Shown here: positions 51,014 to 60,217 of the stretch, one piece after another
How positions within the stretch are numbered: position 1 is the stretch's first letter
Layout of the letters: each line of letters begins with the position of its first letter
Assembly (NCBI RefSeq): GCF_004210215.2
Contig: NZ_CP067394.1
Span: forward strand, 1,922,001-1,986,000
DNA length: 64,000 bases
Source: Cryobacterium sp. SO1
GTDB lineage: Bacteria > Actinomycetota > Actinomycetes > Actinomycetales > Microbacteriaceae
Direction: 5' to 3'
Position numbers and translations under genes: made by a program
Notes under the pieces: generated by a model
What the model was told of the DNA's origin: nothing
What the model saw: only the letters and a program-made list of their open reading frames with translations
Database searches by the model: none

Positions 51014-51985
51014 ATGACGCACTCCCCGGCGCTCGCCAGCGAGCGCCCCGCCTCCGCACCCCCGCTGAAAAAGCGCGCCAATCCGATGAAGCGCAAGCAG
51101 CGCCTCGCCGCCTACCTGTTTCTGGTGCCGTTTTTCATCGTGTTCATCACGATGCTTGTCGTCCCCCTCGTGTACGCGGGATACCTGAGCCTGTTCGAGA
51201 GCAAACTGATCGGCGGTGACGTCTTCGCGGGCCTGGCCAATTACGTCCGTGCCCTCACCGACTCCGCATTCCTGGCCGGACTCGGCCGGGTCGGCCTGTT
51301 CTTCATCATCCAGGTGCCGATCATGCTCGGCCTGGCCCTGTTCCTGGCCCTGGCGCTCGACAGCGCTCGCGGGCGGGGATCCAAAGCCGTGCGCCTGCTG
51401 ATCTTCGTGCCGTATGCGGTTCCGGCGGTGGTCGCCACGCTGATGTGGGGCTACCTGTACGGCCCCGACTTCGGACCGATCGCCCAGATCTCCCGGGCGG
51501 TCGGGCTCGGGACTCCGGACTTCCTCTCCCCGGAGTCCATTCTCGGCTCGATGATGAACATCGTCACCTGGGAGTTCGTCGGCTACAACATGATCATCAT
51601 GTATGCGGCCCTCCGGTCGATCCCCGCCGAACTCTACGAGGCGGCCGAGATCGACGGCGCCGGCCAGTTCCGGCTGGCGTGGAGCATCAAGATCCCTGCC
51701 ATCAGGCCGGCGCTCATGCTCACCGTGATCTTCTCGATCATCGGCTCCTTCCAGCTCTTCGCCGAGCCGAGCCTGCTGAACGCAATCGCCCCCGACGCGA
51801 TCTCAACCTCGTTCACGCCGAACTACTACGCCTACAACCTCGCCTTCATCAACCAGGAGCTGAACTACGCGGCCGCCATCGCCTTCCTCCTCGGGGTCGT
51901 GATCGCCATCGTCTCCTATTTCGTCCAACTCGCCGGGGAACGCCGGGAACGGGTGGGCCTCGCTGAAAGGGGAATTGAGCCATGA
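51014..51985 (+). CDS. ABC transporter permease, sugar (MalF-like)
   Basis: This 323-residue membrane permease has six helices and the EAA motif ELYEAAEIDGAGQFRLAWSI that docks the ATPase. The N-terminus is basic (KKRANPMKRKQR). ATG 51014 has a GAAGGAG site. Its stop overlaps the second permease start by 4 nt (ATGA). Confidence 0.93.
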   Translation: MTHSPALASERPASAPPLKKRANPMKRKQRLAAYLFLVPFFIVFITMLVVPLVYAGYLSLFESKLIGGDVFAGLANYVRALTDSAFLAGLGRVGLFFIIQVPIMLGLALFLALALDSARGRGSKAVRLLIFVPYAVPAVVATLMWGYLYGPDFGPIAQISRAVGLGTPDFLSPESILGSMMNIVTWEFVGYNMIIMYAALRSIPAELYEAAEIDGAGQFRLAWSIKIPAIRPALMLTVIFSIIGSFQLFAEPSLLNAIAPDAISTSFTPNYYAYNLAFINQELNYAAAIAFLLGVVIAIVSYFVQLAGERRERVGLAERGIEP

Positions 51986-52917
51986 CCTCCATCGACACGA
52001 GCCTGATCAAAACGGACAACGAGAGCGACGGCACGCAGTCCCCGCCTCGCACCGCTCGCCGGTACTCGCCGGAGGGGCGCCGCAGCCTGCTGCTCACAGT
52101 TCTGCTGTGGCTGTGCGTTCTGTACTTCGTGCTCCCGCTGTGGTGGTTATTCGTCTCCTCGACGAAGAACAACTCCGCGCTCTTCTCGACGTTCGGCATG
52201 TGGTTCGGCGGGGACTTCTCGTTGTGGGAGAACCTGCAGACGCTTTTCACCGTGCGCGACGGGATCTTCCTGCGCTGGATGCTCAATACCTTCGTCTACG
52301 CGTTCGTGTCCGCGGCCGGTGCCACACTCCTGGCCACCATGGCGGGCTATTCGTTCGCGAAATACGACTTCCCCGGCAAGAAGCTGCTCTTCAGCGCGAC
52401 CCTCGGCGCCGTGATGATCCCGTTGACCGCCCTCGCGCTGCCGACCTACCTGCTGTTCTCCCAGGCGGGCCTGACGGACACTCCGTGGGCGGTCATCATC
52501 CCGTCGCTGGTGAGCCCCTTCGGGGTCTATCTGATGCGGGTCTATGCGGCCGATGCGATTCCCGACGGCCTCATCGAGGCGGCACGGGTGGATGGCGCCG
52601 GAGAGTTCCGGATCTTCGCCCAGGTCGGCCTGCGCCTGCTCGGCCCTGGCCTGGTCACGGTGTTCCTGTTCTCCCTCGTGGCGACCTGGAACAACTACTT
52701 CCTGCCGCTGATCATGCTCAACAGTTCCGAGCTCTACCCCATCACCGTGGGCCTGGCCCAGCTTCAGTCCGCGGCGTCGGCGGGCGGCGGTTCCCAGGCG
52801 CTGTTCTCAACGGTGATCACGGGATCGTTCGTGTCGATCCTCCCGCTGGTCATCGCGTTCCTGTTCTTACAGCGTTACTGGCAGTCCGGTCTGGCCAGCG
52901 GTGGAGTGAAAGGTTGA
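51982..52917 (+). CDS. ABC transporter permease, sugar (MalG-like)
   Basis: This 311-residue membrane permease has six helices and the EAA motif GLIEAARVDGAGEFRIFAQV. It pairs with the preceding permease. No ATP-binding subunit gene occurs in the locus, so a shared ATPase (MsmK type) encoded elsewhere is expected. The next GH42 start is 2 nt after its stop. Confidence 0.93.
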   Translation: MTSIDTSLIKTDNESDGTQSPPRTARRYSPEGRRSLLLTVLLWLCVLYFVLPLWWLFVSSTKNNSALFSTFGMWFGGDFSLWENLQTLFTVRDGIFLRWMLNTFVYAFVSAAGATLLATMAGYSFAKYDFPGKKLLFSATLGAVMIPLTALALPTYLLFSQAGLTDTPWAVIIPSLVSPFGVYLMRVYAADAIPDGLIEAARVDGAGEFRIFAQVGLRLLGPGLVTVFLFSLVATWNNYFLPLIMLNSSELYPITVGLAQLQSAASAGGGSQALFSTVITGSFVSILPLVIAFLFLQRYWQSGLASGGVKG

Positions 52918-52919
52918 TC

Positions 52920-54938
52920 ATGACGATCTGGTACGGAGGGGACTACAACCCGGAGCAGTGGCCGAGGGAGATCTGGGACGAAGACGTGCGTCTGATGAAC
53001 CGGGCGGGCGTGTCGCTTGCGACGGTGGGGGTGTTCTCCTGGGCGCGGCTGGAACCCCGTGAAGGGGACTACGACTTCACCTGGCTCGACGAGGTGCTCG
53101 ACCTGCTGCACGCCAACGGTGTGCGGGTCGACCTCGCGACCGCGACGGCGTCACCGCCACCCTGGCTGGCGCTGCGGTATCCCCAGACCCTGCCGGTGAC
53201 CGAGCACGGCGTGCGACTCTCGGTGGGCAGCCGGCAGCAGTACTGCCCGAGCTCACCCGTGTACCGCCAGAAGGCAGCGGAACTCGTTCGGCGCATTGTC
53301 GAACGCTACGCGGACCATCCGGCGCTTGAGTTGTGGCACGTCAACAACGAATACGGCTGCCACGTCAGCCACTGCTACTGCGAGGTCTCCGCCGAGGCCT
53401 TCCGGGACTGGCTGCGCGCAAAGTACGGCGACGTCGAGGAGCTCAATCGGGTCTGGGGCACAGCGTTCTGGTCGCAACGATACGACTCGTTCAACGAAGT
53501 CTCGCCGCCGCGGGCGGCACCCACCTTCCGCAACCCCACCCAACTGCTCGACTTCGACCGGTTCTCCAACGACGAACTCCTCGCCTGCTACCGGGCGGAG
53601 GCCGCCATCATCCGCGACCGCTCCGCGATACCCGTCACCACGAACTTCATGGGGTTCTTCAAGGCCGTGGACTACTGGGCGTGGGCGCGCGAAGTCGACA
53701 TTGTCAGCGACGACACCTACCCCGATCCCGCCGACCCCGACGCGCCTGCGTACGCCGCGATGGTGCGCGACCTCATGCGTTCGCTCGGCGGTGGGGCGCC
53801 GTGGCTGTTGATGGAGCAGGCGCCGAGCGCTGTCAACTGGCGGCGGCAGAATGCCGCGAAAGCGCCCGGGCAGATGCGAGCCTGGTCCTACCAGTCCGTG
53901 GCCCGAGGCGCCGACGGCGTCCTCTTCTTCCAGTGGCGGCAATCCGCGGTCGGCTCCGAGAAGTTCCACTCCGGGCTGGTCCCGCACGCCGGAACCGACA
54001 CGCGGCTGTGGCGCGAGGTGGAACAGTTGGGCAGTGAGCTGGCGGCCCTGTCGTCGCTCTCGGGAGCCGAGGCGATTGCCGGCACCCGGGTGCCGTCGAC
54101 CGTCGCCATCACCCTCGACTGGGACAGCTGGTGGGCGATCGAGCAACCGGCCACCCCCACCGACGTGTCGTATCTGCACACCCTGTTCGCCTGGCACCGC
54201 GCCCTCACCGAGTCGGGGGTCACCGTAGACTTCGTCCGGTCCGATGCCGACCTGTCCGGCTACAGCCTCGTCGTCGCCCCGGCGCATTTCACCGCCACCG
54301 ACGCGCAGGTGGCGAACCTGGCCGAGTTCGCCCAGACGGGGACCCTCGTCGTCGGCTTCGGCACCGCGGTGACCGATGAGAATCTGCACGTGAGGCTCGG
54401 CGGTTACCTGGGCGCACCGCTTCGGAGCGCGCTCGGCGTGTGGATCGAGGAATTCGCGCCGCCGGCCGCTCCCGACCCGCAGAACCTCGGCACCGGCACT
54501 CCCCCGGCGCTCGCCCTGTACGGCTCGGTGTTCGGCGGTGCGGCCGCGGGCGGGGTCTGGGCCGAATACCTGCGGGTAGAGGATGCCGAGACCCTGGCGA
54601 CCTTTGGTGCTGGTGCACTCAGCGGCTGGCCGGCGGTGACTCGTCGAGCAACGCCGGGCGGAGCAGGCTGGTACGTGGCCACACTGCCCGAGCCGGCCGC
54701 CCTGCAGCGACTGGCCGCGGAGGTACTCCTCGACGCCGGCATCGAGCTGCCGGCACCGGTGACCCGCGGCGGACTGGTGGAGTGCGTGCGCCGGGGCGGA
54801 TCCCTGTTCGTGATCAATCACGGTGCGGATGACGCCGTGCTCCAGATCGACGGTACCGACCTGCTGACGGGCGCGCCAACATCCGGGATGCGGCTGCCCC
54901 AGCACGCAGTGGCAATTGTGCGACCCCGGGAGGGATGA
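52920..54938 (+). CDS. Beta-galactosidase, GH42 family (second copy)
   Basis: This 672-residue enzyme begins YGGDYNPEQWP, the classic GH42 start. Acid/base Glu144 is in HVNNEYGCH and nucleophile Glu299 is in LLMEQAPS. A zinc cluster of four cysteines (Cys109, Cys147, Cys152, Cys154) typical of GH42 is present. Trimerisation and C-terminal domains follow. It is cytosolic. Start ATG 52920 with a GAAAGG site just before it, although the frame is open through the upstream permease gene. Two GH42 enzymes in one operon probably differ in linkage or chain-length preference. Confidence 0.93.
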   Translation: MTIWYGGDYNPEQWPREIWDEDVRLMNRAGVSLATVGVFSWARLEPREGDYDFTWLDEVLDLLHANGVRVDLATATASPPPWLALRYPQTLPVTEHGVRLSVGSRQQYCPSSPVYRQKAAELVRRIVERYADHPALELWHVNNEYGCHVSHCYCEVSAEAFRDWLRAKYGDVEELNRVWGTAFWSQRYDSFNEVSPPRAAPTFRNPTQLLDFDRFSNDELLACYRAEAAIIRDRSAIPVTTNFMGFFKAVDYWAWAREVDIVSDDTYPDPADPDAPAYAAMVRDLMRSLGGGAPWLLMEQAPSAVNWRRQNAAKAPGQMRAWSYQSVARGADGVLFFQWRQSAVGSEKFHSGLVPHAGTDTRLWREVEQLGSELAALSSLSGAEAIAGTRVPSTVAITLDWDSWWAIEQPATPTDVSYLHTLFAWHRALTESGVTVDFVRSDADLSGYSLVVAPAHFTATDAQVANLAEFAQTGTLVVGFGTAVTDENLHVRLGGYLGAPLRSALGVWIEEFAPPAAPDPQNLGTGTPPALALYGSVFGGAAAGGVWAEYLRVEDAETLATFGAGALSGWPAVTRRATPGGAGWYVATLPEPAALQRLAAEVLLDAGIELPAPVTRGGLVECVRRGGSLFVINHGADDAVLQIDGTDLLTGAPTSGMRLPQHAVAIVRPREG

Positions 54939-55039
54939 GCGATCCGGACACCGGTCGGACCCTGCGCCGGAATACCACTCCCGGGATCTTCCCGCGAGGC
55001 TGCCAGAGTCACCGAAAGCACTCGTGAGAGTGCTCTCAG

Positions 55040-55430
55040 GTCGTCGAGACCCCGTTGACCCTCTACCCGTGGATCAACTATCTCGGCAGGGGTCTACGCG
55101 CAGATGATCGCCGGCAAGGAAGCATCCAGGCACGGTGACGCGAAGAACTCCTGGCTCACCGGAGCGGCCGCCTGGAACGTCGTGACGGTCTCCCAGTACC
55201 TGCTGGTCGTGCGCACCGACTATGACGGTCTGGTCGTCGACCCGCAGATCGGACCGGACGTGGCTGAGTTCACCGTCACCCGGCAGGCGCGCGGCGCGAC
55301 CTACGTGATCACGGTGGCCAACTCCGGCCGCGAGGGCCCCCGTGCGCGTCTCGAGGTCGACGAGGTGGCCATCGAGGGTCGCCCCCGCCTCGACCGCGCC
55401 GGCACACTCGCCGGGAGTGAACCTGACCTG
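55040..55430 (+). pseudogene. Cellobiose phosphorylase (GH94) remnant with large internal deletion
   Basis: Two pieces of one GH94 enzyme are joined. In 55040-55087 the reading [16 protein letters not shown] matches the enzyme's N-terminal signature ([10 protein letters not shown] in known cellobiose phosphorylases). From 55092, in another frame, [19 protein letters not shown] and later [15 protein letters not shown] match the C-terminus of the same family, up to about 55379, with a possible further frameshift to about 55430. Families are about 800 residues long, so roughly 660 residues (about 2 kb) are missing and the two pieces are out of frame. No start codon or ribosome site is evident, so it is dead. 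It lies directly after the second GH42 and was probably part of the operon. Confidence 0.8.
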
Positions 55431-55451
55431 GCTCAGCGATCCGCGGGTCAG

Positions 55452-55491
55452 GCGCCGTTGGGCGGGTGGCACGCCTCCCGCCCAGCGGCGC
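55452..55491. terminator. Terminator between the sugar operon and the ABC-F gene
   Basis: A 15-bp stem (55452-55466 with 55477-55491, one G-T pair) closes a 10-nt loop; it can serve both converging transcripts. Confidence 0.75.
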
Positions 55492-55520
55492 GGCTCCCGC
55501 GAATCGCGGGGCCGGCCGGA

Positions 55521-57116
55521 TCAGGCGACGGCGACCTCGACCTCGCCGGCCTCGGCGCCCTCGCTGCCAAAGACCAGGCGACGGTTGGCAATCTTGTCGG
55601 TGAAGAACCTGTCATGACTGACTACGACCACGGCGCCGGGGAAGTGCAGCAGGGCACGCTCCATCACCTGGGTGCTTGACAGGTCCAGGTGGTTGGTCGG
55701 TTCGTCCAGCAGCAGCACCGAGGCACCGGAAAGCAGGCACTGTGCCATCGCGACGCGGGCCTTCTGCCCACCCGAAAGATTACCGATCTTCTGCTTGAGG
55801 TCGGTCTCGGAGAACTGGAACATGGTGAGGAACCGGTTCACCGACTTGCGGGTGGCAGTGAACGCCAGGCTGCCCTCGAGCGCGTTGACGGCGTGGCTGA
55901 CGGTGTCGGTGTCGTCGAGTTCGGCGAGAACCTGGTTGTACGACACCATCCCGGCACCCTTGGCCCAGTCCACCTCACCGTGATCGGCCGTTTCCTCCCC
56001 GGTGAGCACCCGGAGCAGGGTGGTCTTGCCGCTGCCGTTGGCGCCGAGCACCACGATGCGGTTGCCCCGGCGGATCTCGAAGCTCAGGTCGTTGAAGAGC
56101 ACCTTGTCGCCGTAGGCCTTGCTGAGCATCTCGACCCGGCAGAGCACATCCTTGATGTGCAGGTTGCCGTAGATCTCGGTGATGATCTTGTCGACCGGTC
56201 GCGGCGTGCGGGACTTCTTGATGGTGGCGAGCTGGCTGCCGAGCTTGCGGCTGGCGGCCTTCTGCGCTTCGCGCCGGTCGGCGATGCCCTCGGACTCGAA
56301 GGCGAGGAGTTCGGACTCGTGCACGAACTGCGCCTCGAGGGTCTTGAGCCGAAACTGCTTCTGCACCACGTACTCGCCGAAGTTGCCCGGGTACTCGTGC
56401 AGGTGGAAGTTCTCCAGTTCGATGATGCGGGTCACGACGGCGTCGAGGAAGGTGCGGTCGTGCGACACGATCACGGCCGCGCCCGTGAAGTCGCGGAACC
56501 AGCCCTCCAGCCATTCCACCCCGGCAACGTCGAGGTAGTTGGTGGGCTCGTCGAGCAGCAGCACGTCCGGCGCCTCGAGCAGGATCTTCGCCAAGGCCGC
56601 GCGGTTGCGCCAGCCGCCGGACAGCTCGTCGATCGCACAGCTGCGGTGGGCCTCGTCGAAGCCCAGGATGGTCAGGGCCGCGTCGATGCGGCGGGGGTAG
56701 TCCCAGCCGTCCAACCGGTCCATGTCCTCGAACAGTTCGGACTGGCGGTGGATCAGCCGGTCCAGCTCGGCGCTGGCCGACGAATCCGCGGCGATCGCGG
56801 CCTCGATGGAGGCGAGTTCGGCCTCCACGGCCTTGATCTCCACGAAGAGTGCGTCGAGCACCTCGGTGATGGTGGACTCGCCGTTCAGTTCGGAGAACTG
56901 GGAGAAGTAGCCGATCTTCACCCCGTCCTCGACCGTGACGGTGCCGCTATCCGGGGTCACCTGGCCGAGGATCAGCTTGATCAGGGTGGTCTTGCCCGAC
57001 CCGTTCCGGCCGATCATGCCGACCCGGTCCCCCGGCTCGAGGCGGAAGAAGGTCTCGCGGAGCACCTGGGTGTTCTCGAAACGCACACTGACGTCGTTCA
57101 GCCTGATCAGGCTCAT
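55521..57116 (-). CDS. ABC-F family ATPase (ribosome-associated)
   Basis: This 531-residue cytosolic protein has two ABC domains: Walker [17 protein letters not shown] and [16 protein letters not shown], signature [14 protein letters not shown] and [13 protein letters not shown], Walker [13 protein letters not shown] and [13 protein letters not shown] charged linker of about 70 residues joins them ([16 protein letters not shown]...[12 protein letters not shown]). There are no membrane helices. ABC-F proteins act at the ribosome E site in translation or antibiotic protection. It most resembles the Uup/Ettr-like housekeeping group, but the subclass cannot be fixed by eye. Confidence 0.9.
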   Translation of the reverse strand: MSLIRLNDVSVRFENTQVLRETFFRLEPGDRVGMIGRNGSGKTTLIKLILGQVTPDSGTVTVEDGVKIGYFSQFSELNGESTITEVLDALFVEIKAVEAELASIEAAIAADSSASAELDRLIHRQSELFEDMDRLDGWDYPRRIDAALTILGFDEAHRSCAIDELSGGWRNRAALAKILLEAPDVLLLDEPTNYLDVAGVEWLEGWFRDFTGAAVIVSHDRTFLDAVVTRIIELENFHLHEYPGNFGEYVVQKQFRLKTLEAQFVHESELLAFESEGIADRREAQKAASRKLGSQLATIKKSRTPRPVDKIITEIYGNLHIKDVLCRVEMLSKAYGDKVLFNDLSFEIRRGNRIVVLGANGSGKTTLLRVLTGEETADHGEVDWAKGAGMVSYNQVLAELDDTDTVSHAVNALEGSLAFTATRKSVNRFLTMFQFSETDLKQKIGNLSGGQKARVAMAQCLLSGASVLLLDEPTNHLDLSSTQVMERALLHFPGAVVVVSHDRFFTDKIANRRLVFGSEGAEAGEVEVAVA

Positions 57117-57185
57117 GGGTTCTGCACTCTCGGGTTAGGTTCGTCCAGCAGGGTCAGTCGACCCCGGCGTATGGCAGGTGGCTGG

Positions 57186-57557
57186 TTACTCGCTGTGTTC
57201 GGCGGCATCGACGATGCCGATGAAGCGGCTGCCTATCCCGTCGACCTCGCGTCGGCTGAGCCCGGCAGCGGCGGCGGGAAGTTCGTCGTAACCGTGGTGG
57301 TCGCAGGTCAGGTAGCTGAACTCCGGCCACCACTTCTTGGGCCGTGCGACCTCGGTGAACCCGCAGACACTGCAGGTGAGTTCGATCCACACGGGCTTCT
57401 TGCCGGTGCGGTTCGCCCGCGATTGCACCAGCCAGGCCGGCGGGTTCGTCTCGATCTCGGCGAGCTGGGCTTCGGTCATGCGGCTGGGAAGGTCGTGGCG
57501 CTGCGCCATCTCGAGGGGAATATCGAGGCGGAGCGCTGCTTCTCGTCTGGTAATCAT
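57186..57557 (-). CDS. Small zinc-binding hypothetical protein
   Basis: This 123-residue protein begins with an HTH-like segment (ITRREAALRLDIPLEMAQRH). A candidate zinc site follows: Cys62 and Cys65 (TCSVCGF) with Cys85 and His87/His88 (TCDHHGYDEL). ATG 57557 lies 8 nt after TATCGT (57571-57566 on the - strand), so leaderless; a TTG 9 nt upstream is less likely. Function unknown. It precedes the ABC-F gene by 69 nt on the same strand. Confidence 0.7.
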   Translation of the reverse strand: MITRREAALRLDIPLEMAQRHDLPSRMTEAQLAEIETNPPAWLVQSRANRTGKKPVWIELTCSVCGFTEVARPKKWWPEFSYLTCDHHGYDELPAAAAGLSRREVDGIGSRFIGIVDAAEHSE

Positions 57558-57621
57558 CAGGTTCAACGATAGGCGCTGCGACCTGTGACACGGGCCGGGA
57601 CAGGAACTGGTTCAATGAAGC

Positions 57622-58512
57622 ATGCCTGAAATCATCTCCCCGCTCGGCCTGCTGCTGGATGTGGATGGTCCGATTGCCAGCCCGGACAGCCGCACCATCG
57701 CCACGCCCAGCATCATCGCCGACCTGATCACCCTGGCCGGGGCGAACGTGCCGATCGGCTTCATCACGGGGCGATCGGCCCAGTTCATCAGCGAGCAGGT
57801 GGTCGCTCCGCTGGTGGACGCCGGACTCCCGCCGGTGATGCGCATGTACGGCGTCTGCGAGAAGGGCGCCGTGTGGTTCCCCATCACCGACGCCGGCATG
57901 GGCGAGGTAGTCGTCGACGACAGTGTGGCCCTCCCGGAGGCCGTCGCAGACCGCATCCGTGACCTGGTCGGCACCGACTTTGCCGACACGATGTTCTTCG
58001 ACGAGACCAAGCTCGCCATGGTCTCCGTCGAGCAGCGCACGGATGTCGACCGGGCCGCCTATCACGTCGCCCAGGCGTCCTTCGAAGAAGCCGCCTACAC
58101 GATCATGATCGAGCACGGCCTCGGCGTGCGATTCGGTGACCGGGTCTCCCCCGACGCCGCCGGCGCTGTGCCGTTCCGCATCGACACCACGATCATCTCC
58201 ACCGACATCGAATCGGTGGACCTCGACAAGGACCACGCCGCGAAGCGTGCCCTGGCCTTCTTCGCCGAGGGAGGTGTGCTCCCCCGGCTCTGGCGCTCGG
58301 TGGGCGATTCCCGCAGCGACTACAAGATGGCCGACCACCTGCACGCCGCTGGATTCGACGTCGCCCATGTCGACGTGCGTCCGGCCGACGGCATCCTAGA
58401 CCGGCCGTACCCGGTCATCGTGGAGGGCGAGCTCATCCACGATGCGGCCGGCGCGGCGTTCCTCGGCTACTGGGTGCGGAAACTCGGCCTCGGCGAGGTC
58501 GTGCCCGCCTAG
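57622..58512 (+). CDS. HAD-superfamily hydrolase, Cof-like (subfamily IIB)
   Basis: This 296-residue protein has motif I LLLDVDGPIAS, motif II FITGRSAQ, and the late motif SVGDSRSDYKMADHL, with a large cap between (IIB type). The second Asp is followed by Gly-Pro rather than the usual Gly-Thr. It may hydrolyse a sugar or mannosyl phosphate. Start ATG 57622. Its stop codon and that of the opposing J-domain gene share the palindrome CTAG. Confidence 0.78.
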   Translation: MPEIISPLGLLLDVDGPIASPDSRTIATPSIIADLITLAGANVPIGFITGRSAQFISEQVVAPLVDAGLPPVMRMYGVCEKGAVWFPITDAGMGEVVVDDSVALPEAVADRIRDLVGTDFADTMFFDETKLAMVSVEQRTDVDRAAYHVAQASFEEAAYTIMIEHGLGVRFGDRVSPDAAGAVPFRIDTTIISTDIESVDLDKDHAAKRALAFFAEGGVLPRLWRSVGDSRSDYKMADHLHAAGFDVAHVDVRPADGILDRPYPVIVEGELIHDAAGAAFLGYWVRKLGLGEVVPA

Positions 58513-59423
58513 TCCTCGACGAAGCGGATGCCGTTCTGCAGCGTGCTGCGCAGCTCGAAGACCTTCTCGAAACTGCCCCGTTCCATGCCGGGGATCCCGT
58601 CGCGCAGCACGCTGACCAGGCGGGACCGCGGGATCACCACGACCAGGGGGCGCCGGCCGCGGCTGGGCAACGACAGGGGCTCGGGGACGGCCACATCCGG
58701 GGCCACCACGATCAGGGCGGTGAAGCGCACCCGCAGCGACTTAGCGAGGATGCGGGCGGCCGCGGCGAACTCATCCAACGGTTCCTCGCCGGGCTCGAGC
58801 GCTTCTCCGGCGAGCTCGCCGCGTTTGAGCTGCACCGGCGCCCCCCAGTCCTCGGACAGGATCGCGAACAGCCCGGCCGGGCCGAGCACGACGTGGTCGA
58901 CCTTCTCGACGTCGTCGCGGGTGGCGATGTCGTGCCAGGCCGTGTAGCCGATGCCGAGTCCGGAGATCAGCTGAGCGGTTGTCTCCTCCGCGAGGGCCTT
59001 GGCGAGCCGATGCCGGATCTCCCGCGGCGCGGACCTGATCAGGTCGGGGGCATAGGGGTCGTCGATAACAGTGCCGCGACCGGCCCATTCCCGCAGCAGG
59101 GCCAGGTAGCGCTGCCGGGAGTGGCCGCCGGGGTGACCGTGCATCCTAGCCTTCATCCCCGAGGAGGACGGACGCGCCGGGGTGGGCACGCCGGAGTAGG
59201 ACGTCTCCGGGTAGCGGGCGCCGTCATACGCGGCCCGGCTCTCCGGGCTGCCGATACGTTCCCAGGCCACTTGCACGGCGTGGAAGGAGGCGGGGCTGCC
59301 GCCGACGTCGGGGTGGGATTGCCGGAGCTTCCGCCGGTAGGCGCGTCGCAACTCCTCGTCGGTCACCGAGGGGCTCACCCCCAGCACCTCGTAGGGACTG
59401 GCCGCGGCCGGACTATCTGACAT
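58509..59423 (-). CDS. J-domain/NERD-like fusion protein
   Basis: This 304-residue protein starts with a DnaJ J-domain (about 8-72; HPD at residues 38-40 in RQSHPDVGG). After a Ser/Pro linker, the C-terminal part (about 150-260) resembles a NERD nuclease-related fold (VDHVVLGPAGLFAILSEDWG). The J-domain should stimulate an Hsp70 (DnaK), and the NERD part might recruit a client or process nucleic acid. This pairing is unusual; the NERD call is weaker than the J-domain call. Confidence 0.75.
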   Translation of the reverse strand: MSDSPAAASPYEVLGVSPSVTDEELRRAYRRKLRQSHPDVGGSPASFHAVQVAWERIGSPESRAAYDGARYPETSYSGVPTPARPSSSGMKARMHGHPGGHSRQRYLALLREWAGRGTVIDDPYAPDLIRSAPREIRHRLAKALAEETTAQLISGLGIGYTAWHDIATRDDVEKVDHVVLGPAGLFAILSEDWGAPVQLKRGELAGEALEPGEEPLDEFAAAARILAKSLRVRFTALIVVAPDVAVPEPLSLPSRGRRPLVVVIPRSRLVSVLRDGIPGMERGSFEKVFELRSTLQNGIRFVED

Positions 59424-59549
59424 TCTCGCGGTCTCTTTCGGCCTGGAACGGGAAATTCATTCGGCCACCAGCCTAACCAGCGTTTCTGGTATCTCGCCGA
59501 CACCGCCCGGTGCGCCCGTTTCGCGGGAGATTCGTGGGACGATCAGCGA

Positions 59550-60197
59550 GTGAACACCCCGTCTCCGGTGCCCCGCCGGCACCGCTCCAGCACCCGCCTG
59601 ATCGCCATGGTCCTGGTCGGCCTCCTGGCCGGCCTGCTGACCGGCTTCAGTGGCGGCTGGCTCCTGGCACCGGCGGTCGGCTGGTCCGCCGCCGCGATCC
59701 TCTACATCAGCTGGGTATGGTTCGTCGTCGCGCGAATGGATGCGCCGACCACAGCGGCGCACGCCACCAGGGAAGATCCGTCCAGGGGCATCACCGACCT
59801 GCTCTTAATCCTGGCCAGTCTGGCCAGCCTGGGCAGCATCCTGATCGTGCTCCTGCAGGCCCGCGGTGCGGCCGGGGCCGGGCAAGTCGTGTTGGCGGCG
59901 CTGGCCCTGGCCACTGTCGCGCTGTCCTGGCTCCTCGTGCACACCCTGTTCACCCTGCGCTACGCGTCGTTGTACTACGCCGATGACGACGGCGGGATCG
60001 ATTTCAACCAGGCCGAGCCGCCGCGCTACGCAGATTTCGCCTACCTGGCGTTCACCCTGGGCATGACCTTCCAGGTGTCGGACACCTCGCTGACCTCGTC
60101 GGTCATGCGAGCCGCGGCCCTCCGGCACGCGTTGATGTCGTTCCTGTTCGGCTCGATCATCCTGGCCACGCTGATCAACCTCGTCGCGGGCCTATAG
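59550..60197 (+). CDS. DUF1345 family membrane protein
   Basis: This 215-residue protein has five to six membrane helices and the family stretch FTLRYASLYYADDDGGIDFN followed by PRYADFAYLAFTLGMTFQVSDT, both typical of DUF1345. Function is unknown. Start GTG 59550 lies 6 nt after GACGAT (weak -10), a leaderless layout. It is convergent with the SMP-30 gene. Confidence 0.85.
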   Translation: MNTPSPVPRRHRSSTRLIAMVLVGLLAGLLTGFSGGWLLAPAVGWSAAAILYISWVWFVVARMDAPTTAAHATREDPSRGITDLLLILASLASLGSILIVLLQARGAAGAGQVVLAALALATVALSWLLVHTLFTLRYASLYYADDDGGIDFNQAEPPRYADFAYLAFTLGMTFQVSDTSLTSSVMRAAALRHALMSFLFGSIILATLINLVAGL

Positions 60198-60217
60198 CCC
60201 GAACCGGTGTGGGGTGG

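Noticed and set aside
53253..54905. 550-codon open frame on the - strand opposite the second GH42 gene
   Set aside because: Shadow of GH42; no start site and low-complexity composition.
55689..57572. 627-codon open frame on the + strand opposite the ABC-F gene
   Set aside because: The - strand has complete ABC signatures; the + frame is a compositional artefact.
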